64,000 bases of DNA from an uncultured Oscillospiraceae bacterium (GCA_934590325.1 CAKTOW010000002.1:145199-209198), one strand, 5' to 3'. Shown: positions 8,521 to 17,800, numbered from the stretch's first letter. The notes: a model not told the origin generated them from the sequence alone. Made by a program: numbers and translations.

Positions 8521-9030
8521 ATGCGTCCTGAGTTTATCACCGTGGGCACTGTCGTCAACGCCCACGGCATCCGCGGCGAGGTCAAGGTGAACCCCAGCGG
8601 CTTCGACCCGGAGTTTATCGCCGGATTCAAAACACTGTATATCGGCGGGCAGGCCGTGCAGGTCAGGGCCGCCCGTGTCCACAAGTCCACTGTGCTCTTG
8701 GCGCTGCCGGGGGTGGACACTATGGACGATGCCCTGGCCCTGAAGGGCAAGGCCGTGGCCATCCGCCGCACCGATGCCAGACTGCCCAAGGGGCAGTATT
8801 TCGACGCGGAGCTGGAGGGCTGCACCGTCCTGGACGATGCCACCGGTGAGGAACTGGGCAAGCTGGACAAGGTGCTGCACTATCCTGCCCACAAGGTCTA
8901 TCAGGTCCGCGGCGGCGCACACGAGTACCTTATCCCCGCGGTGCCGGAGGTGTTCATCGCCGCCATCGACCCGGAGGCGGAGACCATCCGCGTACACATG
9001 ATGAAAGGACTGGCCACCGATGAAAATTGA
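8521..9030 (+). CDS. rimM: 16S rRNA processing protein RimM
   Basis: Ribosome maturation factor for assembly of the 30S head, binding S19. The 169-residue protein has the family N-terminal barrel (VGTVVNAHGIRGEVKV, residues 8-23) and a C-terminal PRC barrel (about residues 90-166, including GQYFDAELEGC and EYLIPAVPEVF). A GGGAGGG site precedes the ATG. Its end overlaps trmD by 11 bases, the standard rimM-trmD arrangement implying translational coupling. Confidence 0.96.
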   Translation: MRPEFITVGTVVNAHGIRGEVKVNPSGFDPEFIAGFKTLYIGGQAVQVRAARVHKSTVLLALPGVDTMDDALALKGKAVAIRRTDARLPKGQYFDAELEGCTVLDDATGEELGKLDKVLHYPAHKVYQVRGGAHEYLIPAVPEVFIAAIDPEAETIRVHMMKGLATDEN

Positions 9031-9802
9031 CATCATGACCCTGTTCCCCGATGCGGTGGAAGCGATGATGGGCTCATCCATCATCGGCCGCGCCCGGGAG
9101 CGGGGCTTTGTCACCATCCGCACCCATCAGATACGGGAGTACACCACCAACAAGCAGATGCAGGTGGACGACTATCCCTACGGCGGCGGCCGCGGCGCGG
9201 TGATGCAGGCCGACCCCCTGTACCGCTGCTGGCAGCATATCTGCGACGAGGCGGGGGAGAGGGTGCACACCATCTATATGTCCCCCTGCGGCCGGGTGCT
9301 GACCCAGCAGGTGGCCCGTGAGCTGAAGGCGCAGTATGACCGTCTTATCCTGGTCTGCGGCCACTATGAGGGCGTGGACCAGCGCTTTCTGGACGAGTGC
9401 GTGGACGAGGAGATCTCCATGGGCGACTTTGTCCTCACCGGAGGGGAGATACCCGCCATGGCACTGGCGGATTGCCTGTGCCGTATGGTGCCCGGCGTCC
9501 TGCCGGAGGAGAGCTGCTACACCGACGAGAGCCACTGGAACGGCCTGCTGGAGTACCCCCAGTACTCCCGCCCGGAGGAGTGGCACGGCCGCAAGGTGCC
9601 GGAGGTACTGCTCAGCGGCCACCACGGCAACGTGGCCGACTGGCGCACCAAGGAGAGCTACAAGCGCACCATGGCCCGCCGTCCCGACCTGTGGGAGAGA
9701 TTCGACCTGACCCAGGTGCACAGCCGCCACGACAAAAAGGTGCTGGCCGCCGCTCTGGCGGAATACGAACAGGAGCAGGGGAGTGCCGCCGAAACGGAAT
9801 AA
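9020..9802 (+). CDS. trmD: tRNA (guanine-37-N1)-methyltransferase
   Basis: SPOUT-class enzyme that methylates G37 next to the anticodon using SAM, preventing +1 frameshifting. The 260-residue protein includes DYPYGGGRGAVMQ (about residues 53-65), the trefoil-knot SAM site VCGHYEGVDQR (about 113-123) and DFVLTGGE. The catalytic-region SYKRTMARRPDLW is near the C-terminus. It overlaps rimM and is followed by a terminator. rpsP and rplS, often neighbours, are not here. Confidence 0.97.
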   Translation: MKIDIMTLFPDAVEAMMGSSIIGRARERGFVTIRTHQIREYTTNKQMQVDDYPYGGGRGAVMQADPLYRCWQHICDEAGERVHTIYMSPCGRVLTQQVARELKAQYDRLILVCGHYEGVDQRFLDECVDEEISMGDFVLTGGEIPAMALADCLCRMVPGVLPEESCYTDESHWNGLLEYPQYSRPEEWHGRKVPEVLLSGHHGNVADWRTKESYKRTMARRPDLWERFDLTQVHSRHDKKVLAAALAEYEQEQGSAAETE

Positions 9803-9839
9803 AAGCGGAGAGGGCTTTTGCCCTCTCCGCTTTTATTTT
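9801..9839 (+). terminator. trmD terminator
   Basis: Perfect stem AAAAGCGGAGAGGGC with loop TTTT and GCCCTCTCCGCTTTT, then ATTTTC, directly after the trmD stop. Confidence 0.9.
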
Positions 9840-9891
9840 CGGATAATTTGGCTATTATGTCAGAAAAACGACACTTATTCCAAATTCGTTA

Positions 9892-9920
9892 TTGTAGTTC
9901 GTCCAAAAATCCGCTATAAT
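9892..9920 (+). promoter_or_regulatory. Promoter of the flavin oxidoreductase gene
   Basis: -35 TTGTAG (9892-9897), 17-base spacer, consensus -10 TATAAT (9915-9920), about 48 bases before the start at 9969. Confidence 0.78.
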
Positions 9921-9968
9921 ACAAGAGTAAAACCGGCAGTATGCTGAAAATATGAGGAGGAACACCGA

Positions 9969-12029
9969 ATGAACGAGAAATACAGCGCGCTGTTTACCCC
10001 CTGGAAGATCGGCAACGTGGAGATCAAGAACCGTATCGTGCAGCCCTCTATGGGCGGTACGTCCCTGTTCGGCTGGCTGGAGCCCTGTCACTTCGACAAG
10101 GAGGCCGCCTACCACATCCTGAACCGCGCCCAGAACAACGTGGGTCTGGTGCTGCCGGGAATGCAGTGCGTCCGCGACACCATGGGCGGCCGCTGGCTCT
10201 ATCAGAACAAGAAGATGTTCAAGGAGCTGGCCGACTGGATGCCCGAGTTCCACAAGACCGGCTCCAAGCTGTTCGTGCAGCTGTCCGCCGGTATGGGCCG
10301 CTCCATGGCCATCAACGACATCATGGTCAAGATGCTGCAGAACAAGGCCTTCGGCGCCGTGGGCAAGCCCTTCCTGAACGTGGATTACATCACCGCCTCC
10401 GCCTCCGCCACGCCCAACCGCTGGTATCCGGAGTGCAAGTCCCGCCCCTTGACCGTGGAGGAGATCCACGAGATGGTGGACGCCTTTGCCAAGACCGCCA
10501 AGCTCCTGCAGGATGCCGGTGTGGACGGCGTGGAGATCCACGCGGTGCACGAGGGCTATCTGCTGGACCAGTTCACCCTGGCCAACATGAACTACCGTAC
10601 CGATGAGTACGGCGGCTCCTTCGAGAACCGCTATCGCTTCGCCGTTGAGATCGTCCAGGCCATCAAGGCCGTCTGCGGCAAGGACTTCCCCGTGGCCCTG
10701 CGCTACTCCGTGGTGTCCAAGACCAAGGGCTTCGGCCAGGGCGCCGTCCCCGGCGAGGAGTTCGTGGAGTTCGGCCGCGACATGCCCGAGTCCGAGAAGG
10801 CCATCAAGTACCTGGAGGATGCCGGCTACGACATGTTCGACTGCGACAACGGCACCTACGACGCCTGGTACTGGGCGCATCCCCCGGTCTACATGCCCGA
10901 GAACTGCAACCTCACCGAGGTGGAGCACATCAAGAACTTCACCACCAAGCCTGTGGTCTGCGCCGGTAAGATGAACCCCGAGAAGGCCGCCGAGGAGATT
11001 GCCGCCGGCCGTCTGGACGCCGTGGGCATCGCCCGCCAGAACCTGGTGGACCCCGAGTGGGTCAACAAGATCCTGGAGGACCGGGTGGAGGACATCAAAC
11101 CCTGCATCAACTGTCATAACGCCTGCTTCAGCTTCAACAAGTCCAAGAGCACGCCCAATATGCAGCCCATGGATGATTCCCTGCACCTGGCCCGCTGCGC
11201 CCTGACCCCCAGCACCATGCAGCACAACAAGTACAAGATCGTCCCCACCCGCAAGCCCAAGAAGGTCGCCATCATCGGCGGCGGTATCGGCGGCATGGAG
11301 TGCGCCCTGGTGCTCAAGCAGCGCGGCCACACCCCCGTTATCTTCGAAAAGACCAATGAGCTGGGCGGCCTGTACATCACCGCCTCCGCCATGAGCTTCA
11401 AGGAGGCCGACAAGGCGCTGCTGCGCTGGTACGAGCGTGAGCTGAAGAAGAATGACATCGAAGTCCGCTTCAACATGGAGATCAACGCGCCCGCCACCCT
11501 GCGCCGTGAGTTCGACGAGATCATCGTCTGCACCGGCTCCCACCCCAAGACCCTGCCGGTCAAGGGCTTCAACAAGACCATCAACTTCACCCAGCTGCTG
11601 CTGAACCAGGTGGACGCCGGCGACCGCATCGTGTTCTTCGGCGGCGGCCAGTCCTCCTGTGAGGCCGCCTATGAGATGGTCCTCCAGGGCAAGCACCCCA
11701 TCATCGTGGAGTACGCCGACGACCTGATCGCCACCCCCGGCACCTGCCTGGCCAACGCATCCTTCCTCCGCGAGATGCTGGCGTTCAAGAAGGTGCCCAT
11801 CTACCTGAACTCCACCATCACCGAGATCGGCGACGGCTTCGTCATCGTCAAGGAGAAGGACGGCACTGAGATCCGCATCGAGTGCGACAGCGTGGTCAAC
11901 GGCATCGGCTTCGTGCCAGCGCCCATCGCCGCCGATGACCACAAGGTCTACCGTGTCGGCACCTGCGAGAAGTGGGGCAACCTGCGCAATGTCATCTGGG
12001 GCGCCTGGGACGTCTGCATGCACATCTGA
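9969..12029 (+). CDS. 2-enoate/dienoyl-CoA reductase-like FMN, Fe-S, FAD oxidoreductase
   Basis: A 686-residue enzyme of the Old Yellow Enzyme/2,4-dienoyl-CoA reductase family, expected to reduce an activated C=C bond with NAD(P)H. An FMN TIM barrel spans about residues 1-375 (TPWKIGNVEIKNRIV). The active-site region is HAVHEGYL near residue 193, then EYGGSFENRYRF. An Fe-S segment has CINCHNAC at about 379-386. A C-terminal dinucleotide-binding domain has VAIIGGGIGG at about 434 and VFFGGGQSS. BaiCD bile-acid enzymes, enoate reductases and aryl-acrylate reductases share this layout, so the substrate is open. It is a single-gene unit with its own promoter and terminator. Confidence 0.87.
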   Translation: MNEKYSALFTPWKIGNVEIKNRIVQPSMGGTSLFGWLEPCHFDKEAAYHILNRAQNNVGLVLPGMQCVRDTMGGRWLYQNKKMFKELADWMPEFHKTGSKLFVQLSAGMGRSMAINDIMVKMLQNKAFGAVGKPFLNVDYITASASATPNRWYPECKSRPLTVEEIHEMVDAFAKTAKLLQDAGVDGVEIHAVHEGYLLDQFTLANMNYRTDEYGGSFENRYRFAVEIVQAIKAVCGKDFPVALRYSVVSKTKGFGQGAVPGEEFVEFGRDMPESEKAIKYLEDAGYDMFDCDNGTYDAWYWAHPPVYMPENCNLTEVEHIKNFTTKPVVCAGKMNPEKAAEEIAAGRLDAVGIARQNLVDPEWVNKILEDRVEDIKPCINCHNACFSFNKSKSTPNMQPMDDSLHLARCALTPSTMQHNKYKIVPTRKPKKVAIIGGGIGGMECALVLKQRGHTPVIFEKTNELGGLYITASAMSFKEADKALLRWYERELKKNDIEVRFNMEINAPATLRREFDEIIVCTGSHPKTLPVKGFNKTINFTQLLLNQVDAGDRIVFFGGGQSSCEAAYEMVLQGKHPIIVEYADDLIATPGTCLANASFLREMLAFKKVPIYLNSTITEIGDGFVIVKEKDGTEIRIECDSVVNGIGFVPAPIAADDHKVYRVGTCEKWGNLRNVIWGAWDVCMHI

Positions 12030-12037
12030 GAATAGGC

Positions 12038-12071
12038 AAAAAAAGAAAGCCCGAAAGGGCTTTCTTTTTTT
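12038..12071. terminator. Bidirectional terminator
   Basis: A7 tract, stem GAAAGCCC, loop GAAA, GGGCTTTC, T7 tract. It lies between the convergent oxidoreductase and ubiquitin-like surface protein genes and suits both directions. Confidence 0.92.
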
Positions 12072-12073
12072 GC

Positions 12074-13789
12074 TCACTGCTTCTTCCGGTTTACATACGC
12101 CATCCCGGCCAGGGACAGCGCCGCGCTCACGGCGTAGATGCCCACGCCCGGGTCGAAGGTCTTGGGGGAGCCCTTCTTGTTCTCGTCGGTCTTACCGGTC
12201 TCGGTGGTGACGCTGTTGTAGTAGTACCGGGGCGCCGCCTCCCACTTGGCATACAGGGTGACGCTCTCCGTCACGGGCTTGGTAAAGTCGTAGGCCGCGG
12301 TGCACGCCTCGTCTGTGTACCAGCCCACAAGGGTATACCCGGCTCTGCTGACAGTGGGTGCGGTGACAGGCGTGTTGGCGTATTTCTGATTTGGTACAGC
12401 CGTACCGCCGTTGGTCTCAAATGCCACCGTATAGAATGTACCTTCCACACTTCCGTTATAGGTCCCGCCGCTGATCCTTCCGGCTTCTTCGTTCGTCACA
12501 TTTCCGTTGAACGTTCCGCCGCTGATGGTGCCGATATGGGAAGGTGTCCCCAAATCGCACTCACCGCTATTTTTGACGCTGCCGTTGAACGTTCCGCCCT
12601 TGATAGTCCCCTCGTAATTATCGACCGCCCCGTTGAACTGCCCGTCCTCGATCACGCCGCTGTTCCGCACTTTACCGTTGAAGGTGCCGCCGATGATGGT
12701 GCCGTTGCTGTTTACTACATTTCCGTCGAAGGTGCCGCCCGCGACGACAGCGGTGTAATGTTGATCCGGTGAAATAAGCATCGCGCCCGAGGAAGCATAG
12801 CTGCCCCCGGCTTTGCAGTCCGTGACGACGGCGCTGCCGCTGATGCTCATCTGGCGGACGCTGCAGATGCCGCCGCCATGTCCGGTGGCGGTGCAGCTGC
12901 GGATGGTGCCGCCGGTCATGGTGAAGTCACCGTGGTTGGCTACACCGCCGCCGCTGTAGAACTCATCGGTAGCCACGCACCCTACGATGCTGCCGCCCTC
13001 CATAGTGAAGCGGCCAAGTGTTTTGGCCTCATTTTTGTCGGCCACGTGCACACCGCCGCCTTGCTTGGCCCCGCAGCCTACGATGCTGCCGCCCTGCATC
13101 ACGAGCTCCGCGCCGGGACAGACGTACACACCGCCGCCGTCATTATAACCGGCATTTCCGCCGGTGATGATACCGCCGCGGACGGTCTCTCCACCGCCGG
13201 ACTCCTGCAGGCTCCACAGGTCATTGGTAGCATTGAACTTGTGTATGGCGGCGGGGTGGCTGTCCACCAGCGTCAGCGTGCCGCTCTCTACCTTGATAAC
13301 ACTGCCGCTGCCGGTCAAATTCAGCACGAACCCGTTCAGGTCCAGCGTCACGTCGCCCTGAATGACCAGCGTCTGCGTCAGGTTCACGTTATTGCACAGG
13401 TAATACTCTCCCGCTGTCAGGGTCGTTTTTTCGGTTAGCTCGATTGCAATACCAGTTGCGCTTTCTTCGGTCAATCTTACCCCGTTGGGTACACCTTTTT
13501 CTTCGGAAGCCACCAGCAGGGTGCTCTTTTTTGGGATGTTGTAGTCCCCCAGTGTGCGGCCATCCTTTAAAAATTTCCCGCCGTAGTAAAGAAACTGCTT
13601 GTCGACAGGGATGGATGCTTTATCCCACACCTTTTGCTTTACATTGTCGATAGAGTCCCCGGACTCCACCTCCAGTTCGATGGTCGTACCGGAGGGCAGC
13701 TCCGCAAAAAGGGTCATGCCCCACGCCGCGGTACACAGCGCCGCCGCTGCGCAGACGGCCAGCGCCAGAGTGATGATCGTTTTTTTCAT
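12074..13789 (-). CDS. Secreted surface protein with N-terminal ubiquitin-like domain
   Basis: A 571-residue exported protein. The signal peptide covers residues 1-24, and cleavage after AWG would expose the methionine that aligns with ubiquitin Met1. Residues 25-100 align without gaps to eukaryotic ubiquitin, about half identical, including KDGRTLGDYNI and the equivalents of K27, K29, K33, K48 and K63. A glycine-rich beta-helix follows (about 110-345), then six GGTFNG-type repeats (about 350-450), a Listeria-Bacteroides (InlB) repeat (about 453-517), and a tail SPKTFDPG plus hydrophobic helix plus RKKQ like a sortase signal. An in-frame GTG exists at 13795, but the AAAGGGA spacing favours the ATG at 13789. 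A TetR gene lies 14 bases upstream in the same direction. Confidence 0.9.
   Translation of the reverse strand: MKKTIITLALAVCAAAALCTAAWGMTLFAELPSGTTIELEVESGDSIDNVKQKVWDKASIPVDKQFLYYGGKFLKDGRTLGDYNIPKKSTLLVASEEKGVPNGVRLTEESATGIAIELTEKTTLTAGEYYLCNNVNLTQTLVIQGDVTLDLNGFVLNLTGSGSVIKVESGTLTLVDSHPAAIHKFNATNDLWSLQESGGGETVRGGIITGGNAGYNDGGGVYVCPGAELVMQGGSIVGCGAKQGGGVHVADKNEAKTLGRFTMEGGSIVGCVATDEFYSGGGVANHGDFTMTGGTIRSCTATGHGGGICSVRQMSISGSAVVTDCKAGGSYASSGAMLISPDQHYTAVVAGGTFDGNVVNSNGTIIGGTFNGKVRNSGVIEDGQFNGAVDNYEGTIKGGTFNGSVKNSGECDLGTPSHIGTISGGTFNGNVTNEEAGRISGGTYNGSVEGTFYTVAFETNGGTAVPNQKYANTPVTAPTVSRAGYTLVGWYTDEACTAAYDFTKPVTESVTLYAKWEAAPRYYYNSVTTETGKTDENKKGSPKTFDPGVGIYAVSAALSLAGMAYVNRKKQ
12448..12750 (-). 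repeat. GGTFNG coding repeats in the ubiquitin-like surface protein
   Basis: Six imperfect copies of a short unit with core GG-T-F/Y-N-G (seen as GGTFDGNV, GGTFNGKV, DGQFNGAV, GGTFNGSV, GGTFNGNV and GGTYNGSV), spaced about 12-24 residues apart. They probably form stacked beta-helix turns. The near-identical DNA copies could vary in number by recombination. Confidence 0.8.
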
Positions 13790-13803
13790 CCGCACCGTTC
13801 CCT

Positions 13804-14487
13804 TTATTCCAGCGTAAAGTCGAAGTGCATGGCCAGCTCCCGGAACAGCGTCTCCATCACCTGCTGCGAGATGGCGCGGATGTCCATGCCCGCGATAAAG
13901 GCCAGCACCTGCCGCAGTTCCTCCTCCGGCACCTTATAGCCGCGCAGGCTCAGGGTCAGGAAGCTCTCCAGCTTCTTCTCCAGCGTGAAGGTCTCGTCGC
14001 ACTTCCGCGCCATATAGCCACGCATCAGCCCCGCCGACCCGATCTCCAGCGCGTAGAAGTCCTCCGCCGTCAGCTCCGGCTGGTATGCGCCGAAAATGCT
14101 GTACAGCTCCTTGGCGGTCTGCCGGTAGATGTACTCCACCGCCTCCTCGTGGGTGTAGGCCTCGATGTATATCTCCCGCAGGTTCTCGTTCAGCTCCGTC
14201 AGCGTCATCTGTATGGCGGTCTCCACCGCGTAGACGAACACCGGCGGCAGCTTTTCCCCGGCGTTTTTCCGCGCCATGTCGAACTGCGTCCCGAACATGA
14301 ACGCCACCAGCTCCGTCAGCACGCCGTCCTTGGCCCGGAAGATGTTCTGGAAGCTGCTGTTGGACACCTCCGCCTTCTGTACGATCTCGGCCACGGTGGT
14401 CTTTTTGTAGCCCTGCTCCAGGAACAGCTTCACGCACACGGTCAGTATACGCCGCTTGGTGGGCAGACTTGCACTTGTCAGCGCCAT
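13804..14487 (-). CDS. TetR-family transcriptional regulator
   Basis: A 227-residue TetR-type regulator. The helix-turn-helix domain lies at about residues 10-60 (KRRILTVCVKLFLEQGYKKT, then VAEIVQKAEVSNSSFQNIF), followed by an all-helical ligand and dimerisation domain. The stop is only 14 bases before the start of the ubiquitin-like surface protein, so both are almost certainly on one transcript. A 14-base palindrome directly downstream of its -10 is a good candidate for autoregulation. The ligand is unknown. Confidence 0.93.
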   Translation of the reverse strand: MALTSASLPTKRRILTVCVKLFLEQGYKKTTVAEIVQKAEVSNSSFQNIFRAKDGVLTELVAFMFGTQFDMARKNAGEKLPPVFVYAVETAIQMTLTELNENLREIYIEAYTHEEAVEYIYRQTAKELYSIFGAYQPELTAEDFYALEIGSAGLMRGYMARKCDETFTLEKKLESFLTLSLRGYKVPEEELRQVLAFIAGMDIRAISQQVMETLFRELAMHFDFTLE

Positions 14488-14586
14488 TGCCGATGCCTCC
14501 TTTCAAATGTTCGCCCCCCTGACAGGGAGGCGGCAGCAAAAACGGTAACGGAGAAACAGACCTCCGTCCCGCCGCGGCACCATATA

Positions 14587-14600
14587 TGGCACCTGTGCCA
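14587..14600. promoter_or_regulatory. Candidate TetR operator
   Basis: Perfect inverted repeat TGGCACCTGTGCCA abutting the -10 of the TetR promoter. The adjacent CCATATATGG palindrome and a further GGCACC half-site extend the symmetry to about 14575. Its position fits repression of the TetR/ubiquitin-like operon. Binding is inferred. Confidence 0.6.
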
Positions 14601-14629
14601 AGTATAGCAGATGCACCCTGTTTCTGCAA
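14601..14629 (-). promoter_or_regulatory. Promoter of the TetR and ubiquitin-like protein operon
   Basis: On the minus strand, -35 TTGCAG (14624-14629), 17-base spacer, -10 TATACT (14601-14606), with the candidate operator just downstream. Confidence 0.75.
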
Positions 14630-14721
14630 GCCCTTTTTCGTGAAAAACCACCCGCCATTCATGCTTTGTCTCTGTCTGCCGCCATCCCTGCGGCCGCCGG
14701 GAGGTGTGACTTTACCGGTAC

Positions 14722-14797
14722 AGTCACCGATAGGGTAACCAATTGTGCCAAAAAAGCAAAAGGTGACCTTACCAAAAGGGTAGCCAAAAGGGTCACC
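14722..14797. repeat. Cluster of GGTNACC repeats upstream of addB
   Basis: Within the gene-free stretch 14488-14885, copies of AGTCACC, GGTAACC, GGTGACC, GGTAGCC and GGTCACC occur in 76 bases. The last two sit in tandem direct repeats of CCAAAAGGGTNNCC. GGTGACC (14762-14768) and GGTCACC (14791-14797) can also pair as a hairpin. Function is unknown, possibly a regulator-binding array. The addB promoter is not clear-cut: TTGACT at 14821 and TATACT at 14849 are spaced too widely. Confidence 0.5.
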
Positions 14798-14885
14798 GTT
14801 CCGTCAAATTTTTCGCATTTTTGACTTCCAAATACCGGCGCGATACGCTATACTGATAGAGATATATTCAGCAGGAGGTGACGCT

Positions 14886-17800
14886 GTGGAACTGCATATC
14901 CTTACCGGCCGCGCCGGTGCCGGCAAGAGCCGTAAAGTGCTGGAAACCATTGCGGCACAACGCTTTCATCGTCCGCAGGTGCTGCTTGTTCCCGAGCACG
15001 CCACCCATGAGGCGGAGCTGGATCTCTGCCGCGCCCTGGGTGATACCGCCAGCCGCGACGCCGAGGTCCTCAGTTTTCAGAGCCTTGCCACCCGCGTGCT
15101 GTCACAAACCGGAGGACTATCCGATATTACGTTAGATAATGGTGGAAAAATACTGACAATGCGCCGTGCGCTGCAGGAGGTTTCGTCGTTTCTGACAGTG
15201 TTTGCCCGTCCCTCTCAGCGCCCTGCCTTCCTGCGGGAGCTGGTGTCACTGGCAGACGAATTCTACGCCTACCGCATCCCGCCAGCCCTTCTGCTGCAAC
15301 GGGTACAGGACATTCCTGGCGCCGCGGGCGACAAGCTGCGCTCCACTGCGCTGTTGTTCGCGGCCTACGATACGCGGCTCCATGGAGGCGATTTTGATGC
15401 CCGTTCGAAAGTACAGAAACTGTGCGATTCTCTGCCGGATTCTGGATATTTGGCGGGAAAAGATTTGTATATTGACGGATTCTCCTATTTCAACCGCACG
15501 GAGGAGGATATACTCGCCGCCGCCTTGAAGCAGGCGCACAGCGTCACCGTCACCCTCCTGGGTGACGACAGCGACCCCCAACTGTTCCAGAACGCCGTCC
15601 GACAGCGCCACAGATTACAGAAGCTGGCAAAAGAGTGCGGCTGCAGCTGTGAAGTGCAGAACCTTGTCAGCAATTCGGACACGGCGCTGTCCCATCTTGA
15701 AAAGCACTTCTTCGGCGCGGACGAGCCCTGGCAAGGGGACGCGTCGCCCATCGCGCTGTACCAGGCGCATACTGCCTATTCCGAGGTGGAATATGTCTCC
15801 GCCCAGCTGCGAAAGCTGGCGCAGAACGGCGTCCGCTGGCGGGATATGGCCGTGGCCGCCCGCAATATGGACGTCTACGGCCCGCTGCTGGAGGCCGTGT
15901 TCCGCCGCGATGAGATCCCCGCCTACATCAGCCGCCGCAGCGACATTCTGGAGCAGCCCGTCCTGACGCTGCTCCTGTCCGCCGTGGACGCCGTCACAGG
16001 CGGCTTTGAGTACGAGGACGTGTTCCGCTGCCTGAAGACTGGCATGACCGACCTGACGGCGGAGGAATGCGACCTGCTGGAGAATTACGCCATCCGCTGG
16101 GAGATACGGGGCAATATGTGGCTCCGCGACACGGACTGGACGGCCGACCCGGACGGCTACAGCGGTGAAATGACCGCCTACCGCAGGAATGAGTTGGCGG
16201 AGATCAACCGCCTGCGGCGGAAGGTCCGTGCGCTGTTTTTGCCCCTGAGCGAGGGGATGAAAGCCAATAAAACCGTTAGGGGTAAGGCAGAAACGCTTTA
16301 CAGATTTGCTGAGGATGCCGGTACACCGGAGATACTGCAGCGGCGGCAGAAGGAACTGCTGGATGCCGGGCAGGCACAGGCAGCGGAGGAATACGCTCAG
16401 ATATGGCATATCTTTTGCAATGTGCTGGATCAGTTTGTGGAGCTGCTGGGCGACACGGAGGTGGACGGCGAGGAATTTGCCCGGCTGCTGCGGCTGACGC
16501 TGAGCCAGTATGCCGTGGCCACCATACCCGCCACGCTGGACCAGGTGAAGGTCAGCCCGCTGACGCGCAACGACCGCCACACGGTAAAGCACCTGTTCCT
16601 GCTGGGCGCCAATGACCACGTGCTGCCCACGGTGGAGAAGGCCACCGGTATACTGGACGAGCAGGAGCGGGAGGTGCTGCAGCAGCAGGGCATCCTGCTG
16701 TCGGACGCCACCTTCGACCCGCTGAGCAGCGAGCTGCAGAACATCTACGCCGCGCTGGCGCAGCCCACGGAGACGCTGACGGTGTCCTGGTGCGTGGGCG
16801 ACGAGGCGGGAGCGAAGCTGCTGCCGTCTTTTGTAGTGGAGCGCATCCGCAAGCTGTTCCCCCAGGTGGCGGTGCGGCGGGAGGACGGCGCGTACCGGTG
16901 CGAGCTGCCCGCGGCGGCACTGGCTCTGGCGGGGCAGAGGCCCTACGGCGCCCTGTGGCGCTACTTTGCGGAAAATGGCGAAGCCCCTGCGCTGGAACGG
17001 ATGGCGGCCGCGCGCTCCATGGGACGGGGACGGCTGTCGCCCCAGGCGGTGCGCAGCCTGTATGGCAGCACCATGGCTATGTCCGCTTCGCGGCTGGACA
17101 GGGTGAAAAGCTGCCATTTCGGCTACTTCATGGAATACGGTCTGCGGGCCAAGGAGCGGACGCGGGCGGACTTCCAAGCGCCGGAGATCGGTACATTTAT
17201 ACACTATCTGCTGGAGAACGTCCTGAAGGATGTGGAGCGGCAGGGTATCCGGCCGGAGCGCCCGACGCTGGCGGCCATGGTGCGGCGGTATACGAAGGAG
17301 TATGCCGCCACGGTCATTGACGGCTACGGCGAGAAGTCGGCGCGGTTCCGCTATCTGTTCTCGCGGCTGCGGGAAACGGCGCTGGCCATCGTGGAGAATG
17401 TGCTGGACGAGCTGGATAACTCGGATTTCCGGCCCATAGCCTTTGAACTGGGCTTCGGCGGCAGGAACGGCGAGCTGCCCGCCATCACTGTGACGGCGGG
17501 GGATACCACGCTGTCCGTCACCGGAAAGGTGGACAGGGTGGACGGCTGGCTGAAGGACGGGAAGCTGTACCTGCGGGTGGTGGACTACAAGACGGGGAAA
17601 AAGACCTTCGACCTGGCGGACGTGCGGTATGGTCTGGGCATACAGATGCTGCTGTATCTGTTCGCCCTGCGGCGGTACGGCGGCGCCTATTTCGGCGCGC
17701 AGGTGGAGCCGGCGGGCGTACTGTATCTGCCGGCGCGGGACGTGATCAAGCGGGCGGATAGGGCCATACCGCCGGAGAAGCTGACGGCGCTGCTGCAGAA

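Noticed and set aside
9855-12077. 740-codon minus-strand frame opposite the flavin oxidoreductase
   Set aside because: Low-complexity shadow; the plus-strand gene has a consensus promoter, ribosome site and clear domains.
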